This document shows positions 6,896 to 15,626 of a DNA stretch of 64,000 nt, piece by piece. Source of the DNA: CALBPI01 sp039033995 (GTDB lineage Bacteria > Pseudomonadota > Gammaproteobacteria > Steroidobacterales > Woeseiaceae); NCBI GenBank assembly GCA_039033995.1, contig JBCCBP010000010.1:1-64000 (forward strand). The letters are read 5' to 3'. Each line of letters begins with the position of its first letter. Position 1 is the first letter of the stretch. Below the pieces are notes generated by a model. It was not told where the DNA came from. It saw nothing but the letters and a program-made list of their open reading frames with translations, and made no database searches. A program made the translations under genes and the position numbers.

Positions 6896-8245
6896 TCAAC
6901 CTTCGTCGGAGCGTTGCTGTGTCTTGTCTTCTTGTTCGCTGACTTCGTTCAGATCCGCGACACTCAACGAGCGCAGCACGCGGGTTTCGGTCTGCTCGGC
7001 GAGGTCATCGGAGTTACGACGACTAGCGTTCTCGTTAACATACTTCAGACGGAAGTCGCCGATGACGATGATATCGTTATGCCGCAGATTGCCTTGACGC
7101 AATTCGCGGGAGTTGAGGGTTAATCCGTTGGTGCTGTTGACGTCCGCCAGTGTGGCCTTATCAGGCCCACAAACCAGAATGGCGTGATGGCGACTGACCC
7201 AGCGAGATTCCAGGACGATGTCGTTGTGCGGTGCGCGTCCGATCAGGACTTTGCGTCGCTTGATCACATGGCGTGACAGCAACTCGCCATTGCGATTCAC
7301 GAGAATCTCACCGAGCGGCGATTTCGACCGAACTGCGTCATCCTGCGGTTGGCCCTCGTTGAACGATTGCGTGTTCTGCAGTGTGATTTCCTGGATCTGC
7401 GTGGTGTCAGTCGGTGCCACCGCATGCTCGGCAGGTGGCAACGCAGATTCGAGAGCGAGCAGCATATCCCCGGAGCTCAATGCCGTGTCAGACTGCCCGC
7501 TCGCGTATTCGATTGCGCGGATGATTTCACCTGGCAGCCCGTTCGACAGGCGTACGAGACTGTCGATGGCGCGTTCGTCAGCATGCAACCGACGCTCCGC
7601 CAGGGCGTGCGCGGTGAATGCCTTGAGCTCTGTGAGATCCATTGCACCCAGCGTCAACTCGGCGCACACGCGCTTGCTGACCTCACCCATTCGCTCCGCT
7701 TTTGCGATGTCCAGCAGATTCTCCCCGCCGGTCAGAACCAAGCGACAAACCGCTTGTTGACGATGGCGGATGCCGGCGAGTTGATTGATCAGCGCCAGGA
7801 TTTTTGGTTTGGCGAGGTCGACGTGTTCGATCGCGATTAGGGGCGGTCGTCCCGCAATAGCTTGATGCTCGCAGATCATCGTGGTCAGAGAGAAGAGCTC
7901 AGATTGTCGGGCGTCTTCGATCTCGTAACCGAAAGCGGCCAGAATCTCGGCGAGAAACCCGGCTACCGTATTGTCGGCAGCGTCGATGATCGCCGTGTTG
8001 ATGCCAGCGAGCTTGCCGTTATTGGCTGGCAACGTCGCGCAGAAGTGCTCAATTGCCGCCGTAACGCCAGCCCCCGGCGCCGCCGTTATCAACGCGAGGC
8101 CCGTCAGGTTGGCGTACATCCGCTCGAGTTCAGTGATCAACGCGCTTTGTTGCACGCTTTCAAAAAAGCTGGTCGTGTCCGCTTCGCTGTTGTCTTTAAC
8201 GTTCGCCACTACAATATACCGCTCGGAAGGCGCCATTGAATCCAT
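6896..8245 (-). CDS. FHA-domain protein with degenerate AAA/ExeA-like ATPase domain
   Basis: A protein of about 449 residues. The N-terminal two thirds resemble the ExeA/MshM type AAA fold, but the P-loop reads A-A-P-G-A-G-V-T-A, with valine where the essential lysine should be, and the Walker B strand reads L-I-A-I-E-H-V-D rather than the family I-I-D-E. ATP hydrolysis is therefore doubtful. The C-terminal part (about 330-405) is a clear FHA phosphothreonine-binding domain: I-G-R-A-x-H-N-D-I, W-V-S-R-H-H-A and D-V-N-S-T-N-G. A polar tail follows. Start is uncertain: ATG at 8245 is used, a TTG at 8284 in frame has no ribosome site. The gene precedes SIMPL in one operon and diverges from ccmA. 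Confidence 0.8.
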   Translation of the reverse strand: MDSMAPSERYIVVANVKDNSEADTTSFFESVQQSALITELERMYANLTGLALITAAPGAGVTAAIEHFCATLPANNGKLAGINTAIIDAADNTVAGFLAEILAAFGYEIEDARQSELFSLTTMICEHQAIAGRPPLIAIEHVDLAKPKILALINQLAGIRHRQQAVCRLVLTGGENLLDIAKAERMGEVSKRVCAELTLGAMDLTELKAFTAHALAERRLHADERAIDSLVRLSNGLPGEIIRAIEYASGQSDTALSSGDMLLALESALPPAEHAVAPTDTTQIQEITLQNTQSFNEGQPQDDAVRSKSPLGEILVNRNGELLSRHVIKRRKVLIGRAPHNDIVLESRWVSRHHAILVCGPDKATLADVNSTNGLTLNSRELRQGNLRHNDIIVIGDFRLKYVNENASRRNSDDLAEQTETRVLRSLSVADLNEVSEQEDKTQQRSDEG

Positions 8246-8506
8246 GATCGCTTGGGTTTGGCGCGCCTCAGCTACCCCTACCAAAGGCGCCGAGCCAGTC
8301 TAACCAACCTGTTCCGCTCATGTAAAATACCTGCTGGGGAGACTGTTTCGAATCCTAAGTTTCTCTCGGAATATGTGACATTTTCGCCAAAATATTCTGG
8401 GAAATCTGTAAAATTGGCTTTAACTATCAGCTATAAAATATTGTTACTAAAGCTGTTTACATGAATTTTCAATTTCAACGCTTTTTTACCACCAGGTCGG
8501 GTCGTT
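8246..8506. other. AT-rich divergent promoter region between FHA gene and ccmA
   Basis: No gene is seen. Base composition drops sharply between about 8340 and 8490 (clearly AT-rich against GC-rich neighbours), with runs such as TATAAAATATT near 8430-8445 that could supply a -10 element for ccmA. A confident -35/-10 pair is not recognised on either strand. Confidence 0.5.
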
Positions 8507-9145
8507 TTGACTGAGTTTCCGCTGTCCTTGCGCGATATCGTGGTCTCGCGGGGCGAACGCTGTCTGTTGCGAGGCTTACACCTGGACGTGGCGCCCGGTG
8601 ATCTTGTGCACCTGGTGGGTCCGAATGGTTGCGGCAAGACATCGCTGTTGCGCGTGATTGCGGGGCTGTCACCGCCGCAGTCAGGCGAGGTGCTCTGGCA
8701 CGGCGAGCCGATCGTCGGTCAGCGACTGCGGTACGCGCAGTCAATCGCCTGGTTATCACATCAGCCTGGCCTGAAGGCGGATCTGTCATTGATCGAAAAT
8801 CTGACCTTCGACAATGCATTGCGCCGCCGGGTGACTGCGGCACAGCTCGACGACACGCTGATAGGGCTTGGGATCGCATCACGGCGCGACGTGCGTGCGG
8901 GTGGACTGTCGGCTGGGCAGCGTCGGCGTGCAGCATTGGCGCGAGTGTTGATGTCCGATGCGCCGTTGTGGTTGCTCGACGAACCGCTGACCAATCTCGA
9001 CACGACAGGGCGCGCATTCGTCTTGTCGCAACTGCAATCACATGCCGCAGCGGGCGGGATGATCGTTTTCGCAGCGCACACCGATATCGTTATCGCGAAC
9101 ACAGCGGTGAGACGACTCGAATGGGAGGTCAGCGATGATGAGTGA
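8507..9145 (+). CDS. ccmA: Cytochrome c maturation ABC ATPase CcmA
   Basis: A 212-residue ABC ATPase that powers release of holo-CcmE from the CcmABCD complex at the cytoplasmic face. Walker A is G-P-N-G-C-G-K-T-S near residue 44, the signature is L-S-A-G-Q-R-R-R-A-A-L-A-R and Walker B is W-L-L-D-E-P-L-T-N-L-D. Length matches the family. The start is TTG, with only a weak AGG upstream; no in-frame ATG lies close enough to keep the first strand. It opens a nine-gene ccm operon in the standard order, with ccmB overlapping its stop. Confidence 0.95.
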   Translation: MTEFPLSLRDIVVSRGERCLLRGLHLDVAPGDLVHLVGPNGCGKTSLLRVIAGLSPPQSGEVLWHGEPIVGQRLRYAQSIAWLSHQPGLKADLSLIENLTFDNALRRRVTAAQLDDTLIGLGIASRRDVRAGGLSAGQRRRAALARVLMSDAPLWLLDEPLTNLDTTGRAFVLSQLQSHAAAGGMIVFAAHTDIVIANTAVRRLEWEVSDDE

Positions 9146-9845
9146 CAAGCCAGTTGCGGACACGATCGAGCTACGGCCATTTGCCACCTTTCGCGCGATG
9201 CTATGGCGCGAGTTGAAGCTGGCTTTTCGCCGCCCGTCAGATTTGATCAATCCGCTGTTTTTTTTCGCGATCGTCGTGACGTTGTTTCCCGTTGCGGTCA
9301 GCCCATTGCCGGATGTGTTGAAAGTGCTCGGTCCGGGAGTCGTCTGGGTGGCCGTGTTACTGGCCGCATTGTTGCCGCTCAACGGTCTGTTTGGACAGGA
9401 TCATGAGGACGGCACGCTTGAGCACTACGTGCTGTCAGGTCAATCACTTGTCGCAATGTGTTTTGCCAAAATTGTGGCCTTGTGGTTGGTTAGCGTATTG
9501 CCTCTTGTGATAGTTTCCGCAGTAGTAGCGCAGAGCTATTTGTTGCCAAGCTCGGTAGTGCCAATTTTGGTCACATCACTGTCGCTCGGCGGCTACAGTT
9601 TGTGCGCGTTGGGTGCCGTTGCGGCGGGGCTTACCGTCGGCGTCCAACGGGCCAGTGCTTTGATCGCCTTGCTGGTGTTGCCACTGATGATCCCGGTGAT
9701 CATCTTCGGGGCGCGAGCGGTATCGTTAGCCGCGGTGGATGCGTCGTTGAGCGGCGCTTTGGAAATGCTGCTTGCGATCGCCATTTTGACAAGCTTGTTT
9801 GCGCCGATCGCAACGGCAGCGGCAGTTCGAATCAGTCTGGAGTAA
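9135..9845 (+). CDS. ccmB: Heme exporter membrane protein CcmB
   Basis: A 236-residue polytopic membrane protein with about six hydrophobic segments after a basic N-terminal region (M-L-W-R-E-L-K-L-A-F-R-R-P). The N-G-L-F-G-Q-D-H-E-D-G-T-L-E motif after the second span is characteristic of CcmB. It is the membrane partner of CcmA in the CcmABCD complex. The start (ATG at 9135 or 9138) overlaps the ccmA stop by about eight bases. Confidence 0.95.
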   Translation: MMSDKPVADTIELRPFATFRAMLWRELKLAFRRPSDLINPLFFFAIVVTLFPVAVSPLPDVLKVLGPGVVWVAVLLAALLPLNGLFGQDHEDGTLEHYVLSGQSLVAMCFAKIVALWLVSVLPLVIVSAVVAQSYLLPSSVVPILVTSLSLGGYSLCALGAVAAGLTVGVQRASALIALLVLPLMIPVIIFGARAVSLAAVDASLSGALEMLLAIAILTSLFAPIATAAAVRISLE

Positions 9846-9855
9846 CGCGGACCTT

Positions 9856-10605
9856 ATGTGGAAGTTCTTTCATCAACTGGCGTCACCCCCGCACTTTTAT
9901 CGGTTAGCGGGGTTGTTTGCCCCGTGGTTGCTCGGTCTATCACTCGTCGGCATCGTCATTGGCTTGTACGGTGGCTTGGTGCTTGCACCAGCTGACTACC
10001 AGCAAGGCGATGCGTTTCGCATCATCTACGTGCATGTGCCGTCCGCGTATTTATCGCTGATGGCGTACACGATGATGGCGGTTGCGTCGGTCATTGGCCT
10101 GGTCTGGCGTATGAAGCTGGCTCACGCTGTCGCAGCGGCGGCGGCACCTATCGGCGCATCATTCACCTTTCTGGCATTGGCCACCGGTTCCATCTGGGGT
10201 CGACCGATGTGGGGAACCTGGTGGGAATGGGGCGATCCTCGCATGATGACGGAACTCATCCTGTTGTTTCTGTATCTCGGGTACATGGCGCTGCGTTCAG
10301 CGATCGAAGACCGTAACAAGGCCGACCGTGCCAGCGCGGTATTGGCGATTGTTGGCGTCGTCAATGTCGTACTCGTCCACTATTCGGTGGAATGGTGGAG
10401 TTCTCTGCATCAGGGTCAAACCATTATGAATGAAGATGCCCGCATGCCGACCAGCATGTTGGCGCCCCTATTGATTATGATCTTCGCATTCACGCTGTTT
10501 TTTGGCGCCGCCTTGCTACAGAGACTTCGGGCGGAAGTCTTAGAACGGGAACACAGCGCCCGCTGGGTGGGTCGAATGTTGGCGGAGGAACAGGCTAATG
10601 CTTGA
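9856..10605 (+). CDS. ccmC: Heme-handling membrane protein CcmC
   Basis: A 249-residue membrane protein with six predicted spans. The tryptophan-rich heme-handling motif W-G-T-W-W-E-W-G-D-P-R is at 119-129, flanked by H60 (Y-V-H-V-P) and a second histidine in V-L-V-H-Y-S-V-E-W-W, the axial ligand candidates. CcmC loads heme onto CcmE. The ATG at 9856 is preferred over an upstream in-frame ATG at 9799 because the latter lies inside ccmB and adds a charged, non-family extension. It overlaps ccmD by eight bases. Confidence 0.95.
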   Translation: MWKFFHQLASPPHFYRLAGLFAPWLLGLSLVGIVIGLYGGLVLAPADYQQGDAFRIIYVHVPSAYLSLMAYTMMAVASVIGLVWRMKLAHAVAAAAAPIGASFTFLALATGSIWGRPMWGTWWEWGDPRMMTELILLFLYLGYMALRSAIEDRNKADRASAVLAIVGVVNVVLVHYSVEWWSSLHQGQTIMNEDARMPTSMLAPLLIMIFAFTLFFGAALLQRLRAEVLEREHSARWVGRMLAEEQANA

Positions 10606-10789
10606 GTTTCTAGCCATGGGGGGTTATGCCGCCTACGTCTGGACAGCTTTCGGTCTGACATTTGCTGTGCTCTGGCTGAATTGGTGGAGTGGTCGCCGTC
10701 GCCACCTGCGTGTCAAGGCGCGCCTGGCTAGCCAGGGTCGGGAAGACACGATGCACCGGGGCGCAACGATTAAAGAGGTAAACGCATGA
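10598..10789 (+). CDS. ccmD: Small heme exporter subunit CcmD
   Basis: A 63-residue protein with the CcmD pattern: M-G-G-Y-A-A-Y-V-W-T-A-F-G at the N-terminus, one membrane span (about 10-30) and a basic cytoplasmic tail (R-R-R-H-L-R-V-K-A-R). CcmD holds CcmE to the CcmABC complex. It overlaps ccmC and ccmE by a few bases each, in the conserved position. Confidence 0.93.
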   Translation: MLEFLAMGGYAAYVWTAFGLTFAVLWLNWWSGRRRHLRVKARLASQGREDTMHRGATIKEVNA

Positions 10790-11232
10790 CACCGAAGCAG
10801 CAGCGTATGTTGTCGGTTGGTTCGCTGGTTGTTGGCTTGATTGTGGTCAGCGCATTGGTGATCAGTGCGGTCGACAGCGCCGGTGATTTCTACCATGACA
10901 TCGATGTCGTCTTGGCTGGCGACTATCCAAAGGACCGCAGTTTTCGGGTTGGCGGCCTGGTGTTGGAAGGCAGTCTGGCGCGTGAGCCCGGCAGTCTGGA
11001 ACTACAATTCACGCTGACCGACACGGTCAATCAGTTACCGGTGTCCTACACCGGGGTGCTGCCTGATCTGTTTCGTGATGGTCAGGGCATCATCGCGACA
11101 GGCACGATGGCCAACACCGGCACCTTATTTGTCGCCGATGAAATACTGGCTAAACACGACGAGAACTACATGGCCCCGGAAGTCGCTGAGTCGCTCAAAA
11201 AGCAAGGGTACGAGGTGCCGAAAACGCAATGA
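10786..11232 (+). CDS. ccmE: Heme chaperone CcmE
   Basis: A 148-residue membrane-anchored periplasmic heme chaperone. One N-terminal span (about 9-28) is followed by an OB-fold domain with F-R-V-G-G-L-V-L-E-G-S and Y-x-G-x-L-P-D-L-F-R-D-G-Q-G. The heme-binding motif L-A-K-H-D-E-N-Y-M is present, with the covalent ligand H124 and Y128, so this is the classical histidine-type CcmE. Overlaps ccmD and ccmF by ATGA-type junctions. Confidence 0.96.
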   Translation: MTPKQQRMLSVGSLVVGLIVVSALVISAVDSAGDFYHDIDVVLAGDYPKDRSFRVGGLVLEGSLAREPGSLELQFTLTDTVNQLPVSYTGVLPDLFRDGQGIIATGTMANTGTLFVADEILAKHDENYMAPEVAESLKKQGYEVPKTQ

Positions 11233-13196
11233 ATGCCGAGCTTGGTCAGATAGCGCTGATCATCGCGCTGATGTTGTCACTGTTACAGGGTGTGATCCCG
11301 CTCGTCGGCGCCCAGCGTGGCGACAATGCCTTTATGCAGTTAGCGAAACCTGCCGCCATCGCCCAGTTCGGATTCGTCGTGATCGCATTCGGCATATTGG
11401 CGAGCGCATTCATCAACAATGATTTTTCGCTGCAGTATGTCGCGAGCAACTCCAACTCTCAGTTGCCGGTGCTGTTTCGCTTTGCCGCCGTTTGGGGCGC
11501 GCATGAAGGATCGATGCTGCTGTGGACGCTGATCTTGTCCGCCTGGACGATCGCTGTGGCTTTGCGATCCGGGTCTTTGCCACTCGATATCTCGTCACGC
11601 GTATTGGCCGTCCTCGGTTTGCTCAGTGTCGGCACGCTGAGCTTTATCCTGTTCACATCAAATCCATTCCTGCGCTTGCAACCGGCAGCGGCAGATGGTG
11701 CAGATCTCAATCCGCTGTTACAGGATCCCGCGCTCGTCATTCATCCACCCATGCTCTATGTCGGCTATGTGGGTTTGTCGGTGGCGTTCGCCTTCGCGAT
11801 TGCTGCCATGTTGTCCGGTCAGCTTGATCGACAATGGGCGCGCTGGACGCGACCATGGACAACCGCCTCGTGGATTTTTCTAACCCTGGGAATTTCGCTC
11901 GGTAGCTGGTGGGCGTACTACGAACTCGGCTGGGGCGGCTGGTGGTTTTGGGATCCGGTAGAAAATGCGTCATTCATGCCGTGGCTGGCAGCGACGGCGT
12001 TGTTTCATTCGCTTGCGGTTACAGAAAGTCGCGGACTGTTCAAGAGCTGGACCTTGTTGCTCGCCATTATGGCGTTTTCGTTAAGCCTGCTTGGCACTTT
12101 TCTGGTTCGCTCCGGCATCATCGTGTCGGTACACGCCTTTGCCAGTGATCCCACGCGCGGCTTTTTTATCTTGGCGTTTCTATTGTTGGTCATTGGTGTC
12201 GCGCTGGCGTTATATGCGTGGCGGGCGCCATCACTCGATTCTGCTGCTGGTTTTCAGGCAACCTCGCGAGAGACCTTTTTGTTATTGAACAACGTGCTGC
12301 TCGTGATTGCAGCCAGCCTGATACTGGTCGGAACGCTGTATCCCCTATTCATGGATGCCTTGAGTCTTGGCAAAGTCAGTGTCGGGCCGCCGATTTTTGA
12401 GATTATTTTCATTACGCCCATGCTTCCGCTGGTCTTTTTGATGGGGCTGGGCATGCATTCGACCTGGCGCACCGGCAATCTGGCGGCAGTGTGGCGGGAT
12501 TATCGTTGGTTGATGGTTGCATCGATCATTTTGGCGGTGGCTGGCCTGTGGTTATTCTACGGTCAACCGAGTGCACTCACTGCGTTTGGTGCGGTGGCTG
12601 CTGTGTGGATCATGCTGGTGTCGTTGCGTGAGCCGCTGGCGGTATTGCTCGGCAAAGCACAGCACTCTCGAGCACGTCTCGGCATGAACGTTGCGCATTT
12701 CGGCGTTGGCGTGTTTACGCTGGGTGTCGTGGTCGTGTCAGCATTCGGACTCGAAGCGGATCGCGCCATCCAGCCAGGTGAGGCCTTGTCAGTGGCGGGC
12801 TATGAATTTCAGTTAAATGACTTGTCGACCGGCAGTGGCCCGAATTACCAGTGGTTGCGTGGCGATGTCACGGTTTCGCAGGATGGCGAACTGGTCGCGG
12901 CCTTAACCCCTGAGAAGCGACGCTACCTGGTACAGGAAAGCATGATGACAGAGGCGGGCATCGATGCGCGGTTATCGCGCGACTTGTTCGTCGCGATGGG
13001 CGATCCGCTCGGGAATGATGCCTGGTCTGTACGGGTGCAATACAAACCCCTGGTTCGACTCATTTGGCTCGGCACGATCATCATGGCACTCGGTGGTTTG
13101 CTGGCGATCAGCGATCGACGCTATCGAGTCCGACAAAAAGCCGATGCGAAGTCACCCAAGGCTGAAACGCCACGGGTCGCCAAGGGCGCTGCATAA
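11229..13196 (+). CDS. ccmF: Heme lyase subunit CcmF
   Basis: A 655-residue polytopic membrane protein, the heme lyase that attaches heme to apocytochrome c with CcmH. The WWD signature G-W-G-G-W-W-F-W-D-P-V-E-N-A-S-F-M-P-W is present about a third of the way in, with conserved histidines before (A-A-V-W-G-A-H-E-G-S) and after (H-S-L-A-V-T-E). Length matches the family. The stop overlaps the ccmG start by one base. Confidence 0.97.
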   Translation: MNAELGQIALIIALMLSLLQGVIPLVGAQRGDNAFMQLAKPAAIAQFGFVVIAFGILASAFINNDFSLQYVASNSNSQLPVLFRFAAVWGAHEGSMLLWTLILSAWTIAVALRSGSLPLDISSRVLAVLGLLSVGTLSFILFTSNPFLRLQPAAADGADLNPLLQDPALVIHPPMLYVGYVGLSVAFAFAIAAMLSGQLDRQWARWTRPWTTASWIFLTLGISLGSWWAYYELGWGGWWFWDPVENASFMPWLAATALFHSLAVTESRGLFKSWTLLLAIMAFSLSLLGTFLVRSGIIVSVHAFASDPTRGFFILAFLLLVIGVALALYAWRAPSLDSAAGFQATSRETFLLLNNVLLVIAASLILVGTLYPLFMDALSLGKVSVGPPIFEIIFITPMLPLVFLMGLGMHSTWRTGNLAAVWRDYRWLMVASIILAVAGLWLFYGQPSALTAFGAVAAVWIMLVSLREPLAVLLGKAQHSRARLGMNVAHFGVGVFTLGVVVVSAFGLEADRAIQPGEALSVAGYEFQLNDLSTGSGPNYQWLRGDVTVSQDGELVAALTPEKRRYLVQESMMTEAGIDARLSRDLFVAMGDPLGNDAWSVRVQYKPLVRLIWLGTIIMALGGLLAISDRRYRVRQKADAKSPKAETPRVAKGAA

Positions 13197-13723
13197 TGCT
13201 GCGGTTTCTAGCACCACTGGCGATTTTCGCGATCCTTGGCGTTGTCTTTGTGATGGGCTTGCGTAGCGGGGATCCCGGCGAAATACCGTCACCTTTGCTC
13301 TCGAAACCATTGCCGGCATTCACGCTGGCCCGCGTGCTGGATCCATCGGAGCAAGTGAGCAGCGAAGTCATGCTGGGTGCGCCTGCATTGTTGAATGTCT
13401 GGGGCAGTTGGTGTGTGAACTGTGCGGTGGAACATGACTTCCTGATGCGTCTGGCAGACAGCGGACGTATTCGTATTTTCGGTTTGAACTGGAATGACGA
13501 GCGTGCCAACGCACAACAATGGCTGGCGGATCGTGGCGACCCGTATCAGTTTTCTGCTCATGATGCGGAGGGCCGGGTGGCTATTGATCTTGGCGTCTAT
13601 GGCGCGCCGGAAACGTTCCTCGTCGATGCCAATGGCACGATTGTTCATAAACATATTGGGCCGCTGACGGATACCATCTGGCAGGACGATTTTCTGCCGA
13701 GGCTCGAGGCATTGTCGCAATGA
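13196..13723 (+). CDS. ccmG: Thiol:disulfide oxidoreductase CcmG/DsbE
   Basis: A 175-residue thioredoxin-fold protein anchored by an N-terminal span (about 3-20). The active site is W-C-V-N-C at C73 and C76, and the cis-proline region reads G-V-Y-G-A-P-E-T-F. It reduces the CXXCH disulfide of apocytochrome c in the periplasm. The usual CcmG site is W-C-x-x-C with P; here V-N is the dipeptide, which is within the family range. Overlaps ccmF and ccmH. Confidence 0.95.
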   Translation: MLRFLAPLAIFAILGVVFVMGLRSGDPGEIPSPLLSKPLPAFTLARVLDPSEQVSSEVMLGAPALLNVWGSWCVNCAVEHDFLMRLADSGRIRIFGLNWNDERANAQQWLADRGDPYQFSAHDAEGRVAIDLGVYGAPETFLVDANGTIVHKHIGPLTDTIWQDDFLPRLEALSQ

Positions 13724-14145
13724 TGTCGGTCGTCGCGAGATTGGGCTGCATACTGATTTGCGCTGTGCTGAGTTGTAGCGCGGTCGCGATCGACAGTGAG
13801 CGCGCTTTTGCAGACGATGCGATGCAGGCACGCTACCAACGCATCATCGCAGAAGTGCGATGTCTGACCTGTCAGAACCAGTCCATCAAGGATTCCAATG
13901 CACCGCTCGCGCAGGATCTGCGCAAAGTGGTGCGTGAGCAGATGGCGGCAGGTCGTAGCGATGCCGAGATCTATGCATTCTTGCAGGCGCGATACGGCGA
14001 CTTCGCGTTGTATCGGCCACCGTTCACCGCACGTACCGCGGTACTATGGCTGTCGCCGCTGATATTGCTCGTGATTGGTGGCTTCGCGGTTTTTCGCGTA
14101 GTGAATCGTCGGGCCGCTTTGGACATTGATACGGACGGCGACTAG
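13720..14145 (+). CDS. ccmH: Cytochrome c maturation protein CcmH
   Basis: A 141-residue periplasmic thiol protein with signal peptide (to about residue 24) and one C-terminal membrane span (about 107-127). The L/R-C-L-T-C-Q-N-Q-S motif holds the redox pair C48/C51. It is the short CcmH; the TPR part found at the C-terminus of E. coli CcmH is here the separate ccmI gene. Overlaps ccmG by four bases. Confidence 0.95.
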   Translation: MMSVVARLGCILICAVLSCSAVAIDSERAFADDAMQARYQRIIAEVRCLTCQNQSIKDSNAPLAQDLRKVVREQMAAGRSDAEIYAFLQARYGDFALYRPPFTARTAVLWLSPLILLVIGGFAVFRVVNRRAALDIDTDGD

Positions 14146-14147
14146 CG

Positions 14148-15152
14148 ATGGGAGCAACCTTTTATGTTGTGGCGACTGCGATGGCGGTCGTCGCCCTGGC
14201 TTTGGTGGCCGCGCCGTTATGGTTGGCTGGTCGACGTCTGACAGCCGCTGGCAGCGCTCTGCTTATTGTGGTCGGTGTGTTGGCGCTGTATCCACTGGCC
14301 AGCAACTACATCGTCCGGAGTCCCGCCTACCTCGCCGTATCGCAAGCGACCACGGAGGAGGAGGCACGCGCCGCAGTCGAGGCTTTGGCGGCGGAGCTTG
14401 AAGATCAGCCTGACGACTACTCGGGGTGGCGATTGCTGGGTCGTGGCTACATGGAGCTTGGTGAGTTTCCGCCGGCCACGAACGCATTTCGGCGAGCGAT
14501 GGCGATCGGGGGTTACGATGACCCAGAGCTGAAAGTCCTGTTAGGTGAAGCGATTACCTATGCTGGTGGGCAAGGTTTTCCTCCGGAAGCAACCGACCTC
14601 TTCATCGCAGCCTATGCCGAAGCGCCGAATAACGCGAAGGCACAGTGGTACGCAGGTCTCGCCTACGCAGCGCTCGGAGAACCGAACAAAGCAGCGGATG
14701 CCTGGGAGGCGATGTTGCGTCAGTCTCCGCCGGAGAATGTCGCGGCCGTGCTACGTGAGCGCATCGCTGCATTGCGCGGTGCGGCTGTCGGTGATCAACC
14801 ACCGAGCGGGGCGATATCGATGATCGTCACGTTGAATGCGTCGCTGGCAGGGCAACTGCCGGACAGCGCACGGCTTTATCTATCGGTGCGCAACGCCGAA
14901 CAGGGCGGGCCGCCGTTGGCGGCAAGACAATACGAGCCCTCCGCGCTGCCGTTACAGGTGTCACTGGATGATCGCGATGCCATGGTGGCAGGACGCACGA
15001 TCAGCTCTGCCGAGACGGTATTGGTGACAGCGCGTATTTCGATGTCCGGAGATCCTCTCGGCGGTAGCGGGGACTACATTGGCCGTCAAACGCTGCGATT
15101 GTCAGAGCTCAACGCGCCGATATCCCTGCAGATCAATGAGGTTGTGCAATGA
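14148..15152 (+). CDS. ccmI: Cytochrome c maturation TPR protein CcmI
   Basis: A 334-residue protein with two N-terminal membrane spans (about 5-22 and 32-52) and a periplasmic TPR region (about 65-210), including G-W-R-L-L-G-R-G-Y-M-E-L-G-E-F-P-P-A-x-N-A-F and A-Q-W-Y-A-G-L-A-Y-A-A-L-G-E. The C-terminal 120 residues form the beta-rich domain found in long CcmI proteins. CcmI presents apocytochrome c to the CcmFH lyase. Two bases separate it from ccmH. Confidence 0.92.
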   Translation: MGATFYVVATAMAVVALALVAAPLWLAGRRLTAAGSALLIVVGVLALYPLASNYIVRSPAYLAVSQATTEEEARAAVEALAAELEDQPDDYSGWRLLGRGYMELGEFPPATNAFRRAMAIGGYDDPELKVLLGEAITYAGGQGFPPEATDLFIAAYAEAPNNAKAQWYAGLAYAALGEPNKAADAWEAMLRQSPPENVAAVLRERIAALRGAAVGDQPPSGAISMIVTLNASLAGQLPDSARLYLSVRNAEQGGPPLAARQYEPSALPLQVSLDDRDAMVAGRTISSAETVLVTARISMSGDPLGGSGDYIGRQTLRLSELNAPISLQINEVVQ

Positions 15153-15544
15153 GTGACATCATCGCGAATCGCTGCTTTGTTTGTGGCCCTGAAAATCCGG
15201 TTGGTCTGCAGCTCAAGTTCCGACTTGAGGATGATCAGTGCCGCGCCGAGTTCACGCCGGGCGAGAATCATGTTGGTTATCACAACGTCGTACATGGTGG
15301 CCTATTGTTTTCGGTGCTAGATGATGTGATGGCGAACTGGCTCTATCTAAAGGAAATCCAGGCGTTCACGGGCAAGGCGAATGTCCGCTATCGCCGCGAA
15401 GGCAGAGTCGGGGACACGCTTGCGCTGAGCGGTTGGTGCATTGAGGAAAAAGGCCGGTTGTATCGGATGCAATCGCAGGCGATCAGTGTCGCCCACGGTG
15501 ATGTCGTCTGCGAGGCAGATGCGGTGTTCATGCGCGCGCGATAA
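15149..15544 (+). CDS. PaaI-type hotdog thioesterase
   Basis: A 131-residue hotdog-fold protein of the PaaI/YbgC-like acyl-CoA thioesterase type. It has N-R-C-F-V-C-G-P-E-N-P-x-G-L at the start, the V-V-H-G-G-L-L-F catalytic helix motif around residue 48-55 and a Y-R-R-E-G-R-V-G-D-T strand. It overlaps ccmI by four bases and so is cotranscribed with the ccm genes, but nothing ties its chemistry to cytochrome maturation. Substrate unknown. Confidence 0.85.
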   Translation: MSDIIANRCFVCGPENPVGLQLKFRLEDDQCRAEFTPGENHVGYHNVVHGGLLFSVLDDVMANWLYLKEIQAFTGKANVRYRREGRVGDTLALSGWCIEEKGRLYRMQSQAISVAHGDVVCEADAVFMRAR

Positions 15545-15626
15545 ACGCCGGACTTCGACTTCCGCGGACCCAACAATTCGCCTATCCTAAAGGCAGGGAC
15601 AACTAATCAGTGGAAGAGGATCGTGT

